NCBI GenBank assembly: GCA_018136815.1
Contig: CM030936.1
Coordinates: 5,865,774-5,929,773, forward strand
DNA from: Isochrysis galbana
Taxonomy: Eukaryota; Haptophyta; Isochrysidales; Isochrysidaceae
DNA: 64,000 nt
Reading direction: 5' to 3'
Part shown: positions 1 through 10,791 of the stretch, in pieces
Layout of the letters: each line of letters begins with the position of its first letter
Numbering within the stretch: the first letter of the stretch is position 1
Program-made: the position numbers and the translations under genes
The notes under the pieces: model-generated
What the model saw: only the letters and a program-made list of their open reading frames with translations
The model's database searches: none
What the model was told of the DNA's origin: nothing

Positions 1-1139
1 GCCAGCTCGGGTCGTCCTTTGGCACTGCAGCGCGACCACCGCACAAACGCTCACTCTGCTCGGACCGTAGGCATCCCGCTGCAGTTATCCACCGACCGGC
101 GGCGCCATTAGTACACGCATGCTTGCTCAACGAAGAGGTCGGGATGGCGGCCCTTTCCGCGTGGGTTCGCCAGTTTGCCCGCTGGGCAGAATCGACGCGC
201 AGCTTATGCGTTCTCTTGCGCAGCGGCTCCATATAGCAACGCATCCGATCAAACCGTGACGGGTAGGGCGACGGACTGCTCATTCTGGCGCCATCACAGC
301 CTACGGTGTGATTCTGCTTGGTCTCCCAGGCTGCGATGCGCACGGCGTGCTCGGCCGATTCAGGCATGACGCACGGTCGAAAGATCACAGCAGGGTTGCC
401 GTATGGTTGCACCTCCATGCCGATTTGATTCCACCCGTCGTCAAGATAGTCCGGCTTGTCTGTCGACCAGCCAAGCGTGATCGAGACGGTGAGAGTGCCG
501 ACTAGCCCGCTGAGCGTTTCCTCCGCCAGTGAGACGAAGTACTTACCGTTACGCAGGTGGTGGGCGCGGGCACGCCACGACTGAAGCTCTGTTGGAGGGC
601 TAGAGATGCGGGACGCGGCAGAGGAAGTTGGAGCTGCGTCGGAGAAGTCGACCTGCCACAACTCTCCCGCCACCAGCTTCCTTTCGCACGCGGAGGAGAC
701 TGAATCAATGCGGAGGACTAGTGCGCCCCACCCGGCTTCCGTGGGCGCCCAGTCCAGGCGCGCGGTGCTCGTCGTCGCGTTGCCGAAACACGAGAAGCAG
801 GGTGGTGGCCGCGGTGGGACGCATGCGGCCATCAGAAGCTGCTGTGAGAAGAGTGAGAAGAGTGTGAGTAGAAAGGAAGAACGGAAGCAGCACCAATAAA
901 GGAGGGGGGGCGAGGGAGCGGGGGAACACTCAGACAGGAGGCGGTGGGGGTGGGTGAAGAGCTAGAGAGGGTGTGGCGCTCTGTACTGCGCAGGCGCTCT
1001 TGGAACACCGCTTGCTTCCGAGCCGCTGAGAGGGAGAGAGAGAGCGAGACTTTTGATGAGAGCTCTCGCCTCGATGGCACCGCTCCGCCGCCGCGCGCCA
1101 CCACTTGGCGGTCCAACTGTGAGAGGGAGAGGGCCGACG
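1..1139. other. no supported gene
   Basis: I see no domain, motif or repeat I can name here. The only long open frames are GC-rich shadows with no recognisable composition or start context. A purine-rich strand at 890-1060 contains GA-type simple sequence. Confidence 0.4.
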
Positions 1140-1357
1140 GAGATATTGTAGTAGTAATTTCAAGTAAATGTCGCGGTAGTCGACATAGAAACGCACGGAG
1201 CCATCCTTCTTGTAAACTACTTCAGTACTTTAGTACCACCCTGGACCCTGGATCCTGGATGCCCAGATGCCCAGGGCGAGTTGGAATTGCGAATAATGCC
1301 CGCCGTCTCCATTTCGGCGACATGCTTATCGACGATGGCTCTGTCCTCATATCCCAT
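1140..1357 (-). pseudogene. Ty3/gypsy reverse transcriptase fragment
   Basis: On the minus strand, one frame at about 1357-1220 reads a sequence containing AEMETAGIIRNSNSPWAS, the segment just upstream of the gypsy RT palm. A second frame at about 1217-1150 continues with KKDGSVRFYVDYRD, the next conserved RT block. The two blocks are adjacent in intact elements, so a frameshift and small deletion separate them here. Nothing of the catalytic YxDD region remains. It is a short decayed copy, related to the better-preserved RT start near 10.9 kb. Confidence 0.75.
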
Positions 1358-2179
1358 TTTAGATGGGGCGTGGCCCCCTTCCCCTTCACCCTTCAGGTCC
1401 CTAAGTGGCCTGCAGGGGCCCTGGGAGCACAGCTCAGGGGGCAGGCGAGGCTGGGGCATGGGCATGGCCCTAGTCCCTCCTGCCTCTCTCCCTCGCTGGC
1501 TCTCGCGCCCCTGCCGGTCGACTGGAGCTGGCTGGGGGCTCTTGATCAGAGGGGCCCAGGGGGAGGAGGGGCTGGTCAGAGCAGAGATTTGAGATTTGCT
1601 AATGCTAACCACGACAAGCTAGGGCTGGCGAACTGGCGAATCAGACGAGCCTGAGCCTGTGGGGAGAAGGGTGGGTCAGCAGGGCAGTGTGCAGTGTGCT
1701 CCTAGCAAGCCATCAAGCATGCGGCATGCCAGGAGAGTGGGTGGCTCCTCCCTCACAGCGGGGGGGGGGAGTGGAGAGAGGGGGGGGCTTGTACCTCCCC
1801 CCCCTGGGTGAACTAAGTATAGACTTAGTTGCCTTCCGTCAGCTGCCTTCCGTGAGCAGCAAAAAGGCGCAAGGCGCAAGGTGCAAGGTACGAACGAGGC
1901 ATAGACCATAGACCATAGACCGTCCGCCCACGCTTTCTCGTAGTTGTGGGAGCGGTTGCACCGCTTCAGGCTAGAAGCGCTCAATCACCATCACCCACAG
2001 CATGGAAAAGCGTTCAATCACCATCAGCCTACCCGTGGAACGCGTTCAATCGTCATCACCACGGTAACATTGGAGACTTGGTGTGTAAGACGGGTGTATT
2101 GGCACTGTTCAATGGCAGGAATATGTTGCAATCATTTGTTTCGTTTGGTTGGAATATCATTCGTCTATCTCCACATTGA

Positions 2180-2490
2180 GCTCGAAGTGTGTCGGAGCGA
2201 AGCTCGTTTCCTCTTTGGAAACGAGCTCCGGAGGCGCACCGGCGGCTAGCGCGGCGCACGGTCCATCCGGGGCGGGCATCCTTGAGGCATGCCGCAGTGT
2301 ATGGTGAAAGGATGGCTACGCCTCCCGTTCGCCTTGATCCATCTAGTCGGAAGGGAGTCCACATTTGTCAAAAGCGTTAGCCATCTAGAGTATCCGGGGC
2401 CGAAGCCCAGTGCTTGCAGCGCTCTATGATAGTAATCCCAACTGACTCTATCGAAAGCTTTCCCCCAATCAATCGCTAGAGCTAGGCCCT
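2180..2490 (-). pseudogene. LINE reverse transcriptase fragment
   Basis: The minus strand encodes WGKAFDRVSWDYYHRALQALG, the first catalytic-Asp block of non-LTR retrotransposon RT (usually D-x-x-KAFD). It is followed after about 40 residues by CGMPQGCP, the G-x-PQG RT block. Homology stops at about 2268, where the sequence switches into a dispersed repeat also found inverted at 50843-50938. This is a truncated LINE pol copy in the same orientation as the LINE ORF1-like piece just downstream in the window. Confidence 0.75.
2188..2300 (+). repeat. dispersed repeat, inverted copy at 50843-50938
   Basis: The stretch running through the GGCGGCTAGCGCGGCGC core is nearly identical to the reverse complement of 50843-50938. 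Part of the core (CACCGGCGGCTAGCGCGGCG) is also at about 33421-33440. It includes a strong hairpin in which GCTCGTTTCC pairs with GGAAACGAGC. Its family is not identified. Confidence 0.65.
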
Positions 2491-2541
2491 AGCTGGGCTA
2501 GCTGAATGAAGAAAGGAGTGTCGTCCGGTTCCTCCTCATCA

Positions 2542-3078
2542 TCATGGGGGGGTGAAGCGAATTGTGTCGTTGTGTGTTTGGTTTGGCTTCGGTTCCGACT
2601 GTGGGTCCGCTCGCTTACGCGAGGGCGGCGGTGGATGTTGGGAGGGCAGAGGTGGGGCCTTCTGTGCTTCTCGTGGTTGCTTCCCTTTGGGGCCGGCCGC
2701 CTCAGCGTACGACTTCTGTGGATTGATGTTTGAGGGGTTGGAAGCCGTAAAGGCTCCAATGATTGTTTGTTGGGTGAAGTGCCCGCCCCCGAGGGGTGCA
2801 CTGAAGGTAGGAGTTGCCTCCATGGGGGTGGCAGCAGGGCTGCCACCCACCATGGGGAGTCCTTGTTGTGGTGGAGCGGCGGCAGAGGCTGGCGGGAGGG
2901 CCAGAGGCTGTCCCTGTTGGTCTGCAGGGAACAGGACTCTGCCTGTTCCCTGCTTGTGTGGCTGTTGGGGCGGCGAGGGCGGAAGGATCATGTCAACATC
3001 ACTGTCAGTCAAGGGGGCGGCATGTGAGCGCTTCGGCTCCGGCGGCTTGGGGCGGCCCCGGTGGGGCGTCGTGCCCAG
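2542..3078 (-). pseudogene. LINE ORF1-like Pro/Gln-rich fragment
   Basis: An open minus-strand frame of about 180 residues, rich in Pro, Gln and Ala, ends at 2542. It has the composition of the ORF1-like frame at 7444-8448 and shares the segment type GGHFTxQ near its middle. Its N-terminal start lies across a transposon-like insertion: the Met-Glu-Arg-Ala start is on the same strand at about 3506. No zinc knuckle or RRM is visible, so the ORF1 assignment rests on context with the Met-Glu-Arg-Ala family. Confidence 0.5.
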
Positions 3079-3450
3079 ATGGGACAATAGGCTTCTAATA
3101 GGTTCTATTAAGAGGTCAAGAGGCCTACCAGACCTGTTACCTGTTAATAGGTAATAGGTAAAAAAAAACCTTTCAATATTCTCGCCTCGCGCGTGGCTAT
3201 AGGCCTATACTATAGGTACCGCTATCGTAGCCACGCCCAAATCATCTCGGATCCCTTCCTCTCCCTAGTAACTTAGCTCAGAAGTCAGAAGCCAATCATA
3301 TTAATAATATACATCACATACTCATACATCTATAATATTAGTAAAATGAGTTTTATTTTGACCTGTTACGGACCTATTGCGACCTGTCAATAGGTCCTCT
3401 TAATAGGAAGAGGCCCCCGAAACCTGTTGACCTTGTACCTGTTGTCCCAT
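3079..3450. mobile_element. MITE-like insertion with inverted termini
   Basis: The left end ATGGGACAATAGG (3079) is matched at the right by the complement of ATGGGACAACAGG (ending 3450), 12 of 13 identical. Subterminal words CTATTAAGAGG and AATAGGT also recur inverted near both ends. The 372-bp interior is AT-rich and has no coding potential. It splits a LINE ORF1-like frame: codons of the form Thr-Thr-Pro (CACGACGCCCC) occur just outside both ends, which suggests a target duplication of about 11 bp with a few unaligned bases. Confidence 0.65.
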
Positions 3451-3457
3451 CCGGGGC

Positions 3458-3606
3458 GTCGTGGCGGCGGGGGGCTGGGAGGTGGGAGCGGTCGGCGCGC
3501 GCTCCATCGCTAAAAGTATAACAATAGTTTTTAGAAGACGATATATAACGACGAAGGCACGTACCCATGCCGAAATATTCATGCCAGGAGGCCTGAATAC
3601 AACAAA
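3458..3606 (-). repeat. LINE 5' region and Met-Glu-Arg-Ala ORF start
   Basis: The minus strand carries TTGTTATACTTTTAGCG followed by ATGGAGCGCGCG (start at about 3506). The same arrangement precedes starts at 7444, 15974, 61505 and 59536. The part at 3532-3606 is nearly identical, inverted, to 50045-50130. I read this as the 5' UTR and ORF start of one LINE family. Confidence 0.6.
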
Positions 3607-3989
3607 GTCCTCAATTTCAGCCGGGGTAAGATGAGAGGCCTGGGGGTGAAAAAAACAAGACCTCGGGTTGCATTCTTTAACAAGAGCAGTGAGCATGGTT
3701 GCATTCTTCAACAAGGGCGGGACGATCGTCCAAGTCCAAGTTGGAGTGGAGCGGCCGTGGGTCTACGTCCAAGTTAGGGGCTAAGTTAGAGGTCAATACA
3801 AATTGTATACCTAAATAGACAGGATGGGTGTGACAAAAAAAGGGAACCTCGAGTTGCACCTTCTTTTCTTGGGCTCCTTGGGCGGCGCCAATTGGCGTTG
3901 CTATTCGCGTAGTAGTAGTAGATAGTAGACGCGCTTCGCGTTCCTCTTCACACGTGCAGATGCGTAGCGGTGGGACGAGAGCCCCCCCC

Positions 3990-4158
3990 CCCCCGGTGCT
4001 TTTTCCTGGTGAGTCGCCGAACGTAGGTCGGTCCGCCTCACTGGGTTTGGGTTTTCCCTCATTGTAACTTGTGGCTTGTGGGGAGATATTTTTATTTTTA
4101 TAATGATAATGGGAGCCGAGGGTCTGCGAGGGGGGAGATTTGAAGGGGTGCATATGTG
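3990..4158 (-). repeat. dispersed repeat family B, copy 1
   Basis: This stretch contains CAGACCCTCGGCTCCC and the downstream GAGTCGCCGAACGTAGGTCGG words. Diverged copies lie at 15551-15700 (other strand) and 63090-63240. It abuts the terminal TGTCG of the LTR at 4159. It is noncoding. Confidence 0.6.
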
Positions 4159-4790
4159 TGTCGAACATGCGATGACTACAGGCTCATAGGCAGAGGGCCG
4201 TTCGATCGAGCCGGCAGCTGACGCGGTCGTGAAAGGGTCGTTGATCGTTGCTTGCGGGAAGATGTCTGACAGATCATAGTAAGAGTCGGGTCTGAGAGTG
4301 TCTGCCATCGAGCGCTACGAGCGATGAGGTAGACCGGAGGTTGGAGGATAGCGACGCGTGGCGTCGGAGAGTAGAGACGAGGCTAGCTAGCGAGCTAGTG
4401 GAAGAGAGGGAGAATGAGAATGAGAGCTTCTTAGCTCCGAGGTAGACACGGGAGACTACAACGCATGGACTCAAAAAATCTGAGGGCACAGAACCACACA
4501 AACTAAACCAAACGGGGCGAAAACTAACCACACCTGGATGGACGGCCAGGCGTCGGCACCAGGGCAATTCAGCAACGCGCAGACATGCGACAGAGGGGTC
4601 GTCACAACGAGGGCAGACCTCGCTGGGGAGCTACGACCGATGGACGAGAGAAGACAGAAGACGGTCATGGAACATTTGATGACATCGAGAGAAAGTAAGA
4701 GAAGAGGCGGAACACCAATCGACGAGACCTTAAGGCTTAAAATAACCCACAGGTTAGAAGTAAAAGTCTGTCATCGTATGGAATACGACA
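4159..4790 (-). repeat. LTR, inverted relative of the 10-12 kb LTRs
   Basis: This 632-bp segment starts with TGTCG and ends with CGACA. It is a diverged inverted copy of the 670-bp LTRs at 10122 and 11837. On the minus strand it encodes the same short ORF start seen there (PDSYYDLSDIFPQ). Sequence from 4791 to about 5010 matches the inverted internal region next to the 3' LTR at 11837, so this is the 3' LTR plus a truncated internal piece of a minus-strand element. I see no target duplication. Confidence 0.8.
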
Positions 4791-5010
4791 CTCCCTGACT
4801 AAATTCGAGTCGTCTCGACGAGCGGCATGGAAGGAGAACAAATCAACCGAAATAGAAGAAATCCAGAATTAGAACAACAAGGCGAGAGAAACCCAAAATA
4901 ACCGAGAAACCAAACGTTGAAGGCGACGCTTAAGATAGAAGATGAGAGCACCCGTGGGCCCTTTGAGCACAAATTCGGAAGCTTGACGCGGCAACCTATT
5001 TGTACGCATC
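4791..5010 (-). mobile_element. truncated LTR-retrotransposon internal region
   Basis: This is the inverted match to about 11590-11836, including the polypurine-like GGGGAG just before the LTR and a shared stretch around TTCGGAAGCTTGACGCGG. Homology ends near 5010, shortly upstream of the p25-alpha-like gene. It holds no intact coding sequence. Confidence 0.7.
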
Positions 5011-5300
5011 GTCCATGGATGCTCTGCGGCGCAGGTGCTATTGGTCATTAGGCTGTGGAGCGCGCCGCGTTGCTGGCTGTCTGCAGGTGTGTGTGGTGTG
5101 TGGCGAGCCGACGCGCTCTGTGCGGTGAGCGCGAGAGCGCGAGGGTGGTCGGCCTGCTCGCGGTTTTTAAGAGGAATGTAGAGTCTGACGTGGCCGGGGG
5201 GGGGGGCGGGGGGGGCGGGGGGCGGAGGGGGCGCTCCGGAGTTGGCGGGGGGGGGCCTCCGGAGATAAAGTTGCGTAGTTTTGTGGGTTTTGAAGTGCAG

Positions 5301-6982
5301 ATGGCGTCGGGTGGCGTCGGCTGTGCGGCGGTGGCGCAGCCGGTGGCGCTTCCTCCTGCGGAGCTGCGGCGTGGGTTGGAGACGGTAGGGGAGACGCTCT
5401 CGCGCACACTGGATGCGCTTGACGCCGCGCTGGCCCAGCTGCAGGGACCCGCTGCCTCGGTGTGGCAAGCTCCTCCAGCGGGATCCACCGAGAACTCGGG
5501 CGGCTGTACCTTCTCTCCCTCTTCCTCCTCGTCTTCTCCAGCGCCGCCGGTGCCTCTCGAGACGTCGGTGGTGCACGAGCAGCTGCGCCGTCTTCACGCT
5601 CACTTCTCCGACGCCTCGCGTGTCTCGGCGCCGCCGTGTCTCAGTGGATTTGGATTCGTGCGTATGCTGCGCGCAGCGAGGCTTCTTGGTGCTGTCTGCA
5701 GCCAGGTCGAGGCGGACCTGATCTTCTGCCGCGTGGTCAAGTCACGGAACGGAAGGATGGGACTTGCACATATGATCTCTGCCCTCTCGATGGTCGCCCT
5801 CCGGCACTTTCCCACCGAGAGGACGCAGGTGGGATGCGAGAGGCAAGGGTGCATGTGTACTCACAAGTGCTAGTGCGGAGCCACGCTGCGAGCCCCTTTG
5901 CCGCACACGTGGTCCTGCAGCGCATTGAAGCCCGAGTTCACTCCCGTCCCTCGTATCCCCGCAGCCGGCTGCCTTTCATCGCTTGATGTCGTCGCATCTG
6001 CTCTCGTGGATGCTGCACTATGATTTTGAGCTCACAGTTGCGGCGCTACGCCATTCGCAAGTTGCGCCCATTCTAGAGCGACACGCCCCGTTACTTGACC
6101 GCTACTTCGACCTATACCTGTGCTGTCCTGCAAAGCCGGTGAGCAGCAGCTGATCCGAGGCCGCACAGCCCCTATTCGGCCGTTGGGCCGAGGGACCCTT
6201 TGGCCTTGTCCAATGCACACACACGCTGGAAACCGCTTTTAGAAAGAGATGATCAACTCCTTGGAGTGCGTTCCATGCGCGCCTACGGCACCGCTTGTGA
6301 TCTTTCGTCATCACGCACAATGGCCCCATGATCTGTGTCAGGTCATCCCTGCCGTTGCTGCCATGCCCGAGCCGATGCTTCAATGGCCTCAACTGGTAGC
6401 CTTTGCTCAAGAGTTCGAGATATGCCCAGCACTACTCTCGTGGAGCAAGCTCTCACGGATGGTCTGCTTCACCGGCTCGTGCGCAATCAGCCATCGGTGG
6501 CAGGCACCTGAATCACACGGCATCACGAGAGAGTGCGTGCCTCAGCATATTATGCCCAGCACGGCCCTGCCTACTGCCGTGGCGATGGTCGTGCCTTGAG
6601 ACGCCTACCCACTCTCCCCTTTTTTGTTGTTCGCCCTGCGGCTGTGCATAATGAGCGCGCAAGAAGGCGTACGTCCTGCGGCATGGACGGAACTTGGTGT
6701 GGAGGCAGTAGGCTGTGCCCGCATAATAAGCTTGCCCCAACGGTTCCTGCCGGCCTCTTCTTGTGTAACCACAGACAATTCAACCTGCTCTTGGGATGGT
6801 GCGCATTGGAATCCAGGGATGGGGACGACCGCAGCACAGGAAGGGCGTATAACAGTGCAATGGCGAATAGTGTTTCTCTCGGAGCCAGTATCGAGGCCCT
6901 CATCGAGCGCCTGCGCTTCTCACGCGGTCATCAGAAGGTGCAACACCTAGGTAGCTTAAGCCTCTTGTCACATAGAGATTGA
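5301..6982 (+). CDS. p25-alpha/TPPP-like protein, probably axonemal (4 exons)
   Basis: Proposed exons are 5301-5828, 5965-6138, 6342-6478 and 6775-6982, giving 348 residues. Introns are GT-AG and phases match (0, 0, 2). Exon 1 has a p25-alpha-like core, ADLIFCRVV...GRMGLAHMISAL...RHFP, a helix-rich block known from tubulin-polymerisation-promoting relatives. Exon 2 carries APLLDRYFDLYL, exon 3 carries FAQEFEICPALLSW, and exon 4 carries LLLGWCALESR and LIERLRFSRG. In protists this order recalls cytoskeletal and flagellar proteins, so a microtubule-associated role is inferred. The ATG at 5301 is chosen because upstream in-frame sequence is a Gly-rich run of simple sequence. Exon 4 was selected by phase and motif and is the least certain. 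Confidence 0.55.
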
Positions 6983-7393
6983 TTCTCACAGGTCGCCATG
7001 TGCCATACGCCATGGCTCGCCGATCGCTGATGACGGGCTCTGCAAGGCTCTTTCAGCTTTCAGCCATGCGACCAAAGAAACCAGACAGAGCAAGCCACAA
7101 ATAGACTACTACAGCTACACCCTGCCGCACAAGGCACTATGTACTAGTGAGACCCATGGCCATGGCTATCAATGGCACCCATCCACCACCATCACTATCA
7201 GTGGTATCAGCCCTCATCATGATTAGATACTGCGGCAATGTTAAAGAGCTCGCGCCTGGCTGCACGGCCTACAACGCATCGGCCAGTGCGAGGTCTGCCT
7301 TGCTGTCACCGCAACCGAAGCCCCCACCACGATCCGGCGCAACTGTAGTATTGGGCGGCGGCTTGGCGCTGCCCCATTCCCTCTCTCATATCC

Positions 7394-8448
7394 ATCTTTA
7401 TCAAAAATCGCTACTTGAGAAAACTATTGTTATAGTTTGAACTATGGAGCGTGCCGCGACCGCTCCCGAGCCCCAGGCGACCCTCGCCACCGCGCCCCAC
7501 CTGGGACGCCCCACGCCGCCCGAGGCGGCTCGTCAGAAAGCCCTCTCAGAGCCCATCCAACCCATCCAAACCACACCCGCGCAAGCGCGCGGGGTGGCGA
7601 GCACTGGCACCGAACAGGTTGCCACCATGGCTCTGCGCATCATGCAGGGGGTCTTGGAGACCCCCTCCAACAGTGGGAAACCCTCCCACCCCAAGAGCAC
7701 CTCATGTGGGAGGGCAGCTCAGCTGCCCTCCCCATGGTGGAAACCTCTACCATCAGTGCACCCAACATGGGAGGGCACTTCACAACCATCAACCCCATAC
7801 GGAGAGCACCCCATGCCTCTGTTTTCCAACTTGTTGACACAATTCTCGTCTTCACCCCACTCTTGTGGGCCACTAGTACCAATCACTCAGGGCCCTGCCT
7901 TGGGCCCTCTCTTAACACAAGACTCCCTCTCCCACTCCCCCTTCACACTTCAACAAACCCAAACGGCACAAACCCCCCCGCCCTCTGTTCAAAGCACCAA
8001 AAATTTCAATTCAAGACACATGTTGATACACTTTTCGTTTTCACCCCACCCTTGTGGGCCACAAGTACCTACAACTCAGTGCCCTGCCTTGGGCCCTCTT
8101 TCAACACTTCACTCCATCTCCCACTCCCTCATCCCACTACAACCAACCCAAGAAGCACAAACCCCCTCGCCCTCGGATTCAAACACCAAAAATTTCGACT
8201 CAAGACCAGAGGGAGGACATGTTTTGAGGCGGCGTCGCTGCCCATGCCTAGCGCAAGGGTATAGCGCCCCCACTCAAACATCTCCTTCCCCAAAGCTCCT
8301 CTTTGAGGAGTTGCTCCTCACCCTCCCATTAGGCCCCCTTGCCTGCGAGACCAAAACAGGATCCTGGCGTGGGGGGCTGCTTGAGTGTGGAGGGAGGGGT
8401 GCTCCGGCTAGCGCAGGTAGTAAGCTAGTGAAGAGCTGGGTGGCATAA
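7394..8448 (+). pseudogene. LINE ORF1-like Met-Glu-Arg-Ala copy
   Basis: The promoter-like words ATCGCTACTTGAG and CTATTGTTATAGTTT precede ATGGAGCGTGCC at 7444. The frame stays open for 334 codons and is Pro/Ser/Thr-rich. Two internal segments (about 7850-7990 and 8030-8170) repeat each other. The end resembles the minus-strand frame at 51524-51874. No retroviral-type zinc knuckle is visible. The family assignment rests on the repeated start seen five times in this window. Confidence 0.5.
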
Positions 8449-8951
8449 GGGGGAAGGGTGCTTGCGCTCGCCGCGGCAGGGAGTCCTGTCTTGTGTGCGC
8501 GCTAGTCCCGTTCCTTTGCCGCGCCGCGACCCATAAAAATTTGTTAAAAATTTAAAAAAATCGCTACTTGAGCTCTATGAAGTGCGGACTTGCTTCCATG
8601 CGCACTACTTGCACTTGCGGATAATGTCACTATTGCTACGCACGCGCCTGCGGTGCAAACGAGATACAGCGGACCAAACGACGCGAGAAGGAAGCTTTCA
8701 AAAGCATATGGGCCAATAGGCAAGATATCGTTCGGTCAAGGTGCATATGCGGACATTTGAACATGGAAATATTCAACTGCGATATGGAGGTCAAATCCGC
8801 AAAAGGCGAAACGACGTGCTTCTGATTGTCGAGTGTAGATGAGAACATTAGAGAGAATAGCGAAGGCCGAGGTCTGATGCATCCGAGAAAGTATCAAGTA
8901 CAAGTTGGCACAACGCTGGACGCAAGCAGCCATTTCGAGCCCGTGCCAGAG

Positions 8952-9350
8952 CTACAAGGCGGCAAACATATCGCACAACGGCACAACATCTGGCTGCAGC
9001 CATTGATGGATCAGAGCGGCTGGCAGCCATTCTTTCTCTCCAGTATACTCGAAGCGCACAAGTACACGATCCGGATCGGTGGCTTGCAAGGCGATGGTCC
9101 CGGTGAATTTGAAGTTGGGGTCCCCCGTGGCTGGCTCCCATAGAGTCTCTGGCACAGAGACGGTCCGGCCGACCAGAGGCCCAGAGAAACAGAGCCAGTG
9201 AGGTGGCGGTGGGCCGGAGGACGCGGGCGCCGGGGGCGGCGGCAAGCTGTCGACGAGCATGTACGACGCGGGGGGCACGAAGTGCGTACTCGAGCTCTCG
9301 CCGCAGTTGTGGGAGCTGGGGACGGAGATGGGGTGGACTGCGACCATCAT
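8952..9350 (-). CDS. hypothetical protein exon with Pro-rich linker
   Basis: This is an unrecognised 132-residue minus-strand frame. The N-terminal half has an alternating Pro/Ser-rich linker. The C-terminal half (LVGRTVSVPETLWEP...VLVRFEYTGEKEWLP) reads like a small beta-barrel of the SH3/Tudor type, by analogy only. GC-rich third positions suggest real coding. Flanking exons were not found. It could be a host gene or part of a transposable element. Confidence 0.35.
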   Translation of the reverse strand: MMVAVHPISVPSSHNCGESSSTHFVPPASYMLVDSLPPPPAPASSGPPPPHWLCFSGPLVGRTVSVPETLWEPATGDPNFKFTGTIALQATDPDRVLVRFEYTGEKEWLPAALIHQWLQPDVVPLCDMFAAL

Positions 9351-9411
9351 GGCGTAACGAGCGACGACAGAGCCGTACTCTAGAAGCGAGGTGAAAGTTT
9401 GGAAGATTATA

Positions 9412-9466
9412 CTTGTCAGAGTTTTCTTGTTGTCCTAGTTTAATCCTAGTGCTGAGGGACCGTGCC
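9412..9466 (+). repeat. dispersed repeat family A, copy 1 part 1
   Basis: This matches 54147-54200 (tcagagttttc through gggaccgtgcc). The copy continues at 9958 after the TTAA-flanked insertion and again at 12507 after the LTR element. Confidence 0.8.
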
Positions 9467-9957
9467 TTAACTCTTTACTGCCGGGAGCGCAGCATGCAAA
9501 TGGATGCTTCGATGTTTGGTTTTTTGAGGTGAGAGAAGAGAGGAAGACATGTTCAACGATATAAGCGACGCTTTCCGCAAAGAAAGAGATGATCAAATTT
9601 TTCCCGATCCCCCCCCCCTCCCCCCCCCTCCCCCCCCCCCCCCCCTCTCCCTCCCAGTCCCACTCCGTTGCGCCGCGCCGCCCTCCCCTCAACCTCTCAC
9701 ACCTCTTTCTAACGTGCACACGTGGATTATTTGGTAAACTGAAGCATCCAAATGGCTGCTTCGCCCCTGGGCCTATTTTCTCCATAATTCCATACTACAA
9801 TCTCGACCTATTGTGTTGAAAATGGGTGGGAAATGTGGGGAAGGATGTCCCTGAGGCTCCCCCAGCACCTCATGGGCACCCCTCAAGGCGTTGGCGAGCA
9901 GGGACGAAATATGCCGTTTGAAGCATCCATTTGCATGCTCCGGCAGTAAACAGTTAA
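9467..9957. mobile_element. piggyBac-like MITE with TTAA duplication
   Basis: TTAA at 9467-9470 and 9954-9957 flank a 483-bp element. Its terminal inverted repeats run from CTCTTTACTGCCGGG through GCATGCAAATGGATGCTTC on the left and match the complement on the right, with a few mismatches and a small gap over about 40 bp. TTAA target use is the hallmark of piggyBac-type transposons. The interior has a C-run at 9607-9650 and no transposase, so it is non-autonomous. The uninterrupted repeat copy at 54147-54660 shows the near-empty site. Confidence 0.85.
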
Positions 9958-10121
9958 CGGCAACGGAGCCCCTACCCCGCGATGGGGGTGTGCGCGGTTG
10001 GTTGGTGCATGGCTCGTCCGGTGTATGTGGCTAGGGATGCTAGCCAACAAGACTTCTTACAAGACTACAATCTTCAACGTGGTACCCCCGCCGAGAGACC
10101 ACCCCAACTTCTACAACAATA
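9958..10121 (+). repeat. dispersed repeat family A, copy 1 part 2
   Basis: This resumes the match to 54200-54372 (cggcaacggagcccct through cttctacaac). The last five bases, CAATA (10117-10121), are the left target duplication of the LTR element. A short piece of the family, gggatgctagccaacaagac, is also at 36411. Confidence 0.8.
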
Positions 10122-10791
10122 TGTCGTATTCCATACGATGACAGACTTTTACTTCTAACCGGTGGTTTATTTTAAGCCTCAAGGTCTCGTCGGCGACATT
10201 CTACCCCTTCTCTTACTTTCTTTCGATGTCATCAAACGTTCCACGACTGTCTTCCGTCTTCTCTTCATGCACCGGTTGTAGTCTTCCGTCTTCTCTTCGT
10301 ATCTCGGCGGTAGCTCCACAGCGAGGTCTGCTCTCGGTGTTCCGACTTCTCTGTTTCGCGTGTCTGTGCGCCGATGAGTTGCCTTGGTGCCGACGCTTGA
10401 CAGTCCGCCCTGAGTGTGGTTAGTTTTCGCCCTGTTTGGTTTAGTTCGTGTGTGTCTGTGTGACGGAAGGACTTTTTTTGAGTCCCTGCGTTGTAGTCCC
10501 TCGTGCCTACCTTGGACCTAAGAAGCTCTCATTCTCCTTCTCTCTCTTCCTCTAGCTCGCTAGCTAGCCTCGGCCCTACCCTCCAACGCCGCGCGTTGTG
10601 AGCCTCCGAACCTCCGTCTCTCTTCTCGTCCCTCTCACTCGATGGTAGAAGCTGTCAGACCCGACTTCTACTATGACCTCTCAGACATATTCCCGCAAGA
10701 AACTACCTCCGACTCCTTCACGGCCGCGTCAGCTGCCGGCTCGATCGAACGGCCCTCTGCCCACGAGCCAGTAGTCATCGCGTGTTCGACA
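10122..10791 (+). repeat. 5' LTR
   Basis: TGTCG...CGACA terminus with 5-bp perfect inverted ends. It contains a short ORF start (ATG at 10642) that reads through the LTR end into the RT-like region. Confidence 0.88.

Noticed and set aside
1676-2179. Frames in the CATCACC-rich region at 1.7-2.2 kb
   Set aside because: Short, overlapping on both strands, and driven by the tandem word GCGTTCAATC(R)YCATCA. No domain was found.
3400-3714. Conserved peptide FVVFRPPGMNISAW at 3.5 kb (-) and 50.1 kb (+)
   Set aside because: The match is a near-identical DNA repeat in a LINE leader. Conservation is at the nucleotide level and the frame is short and interrupted in both places.
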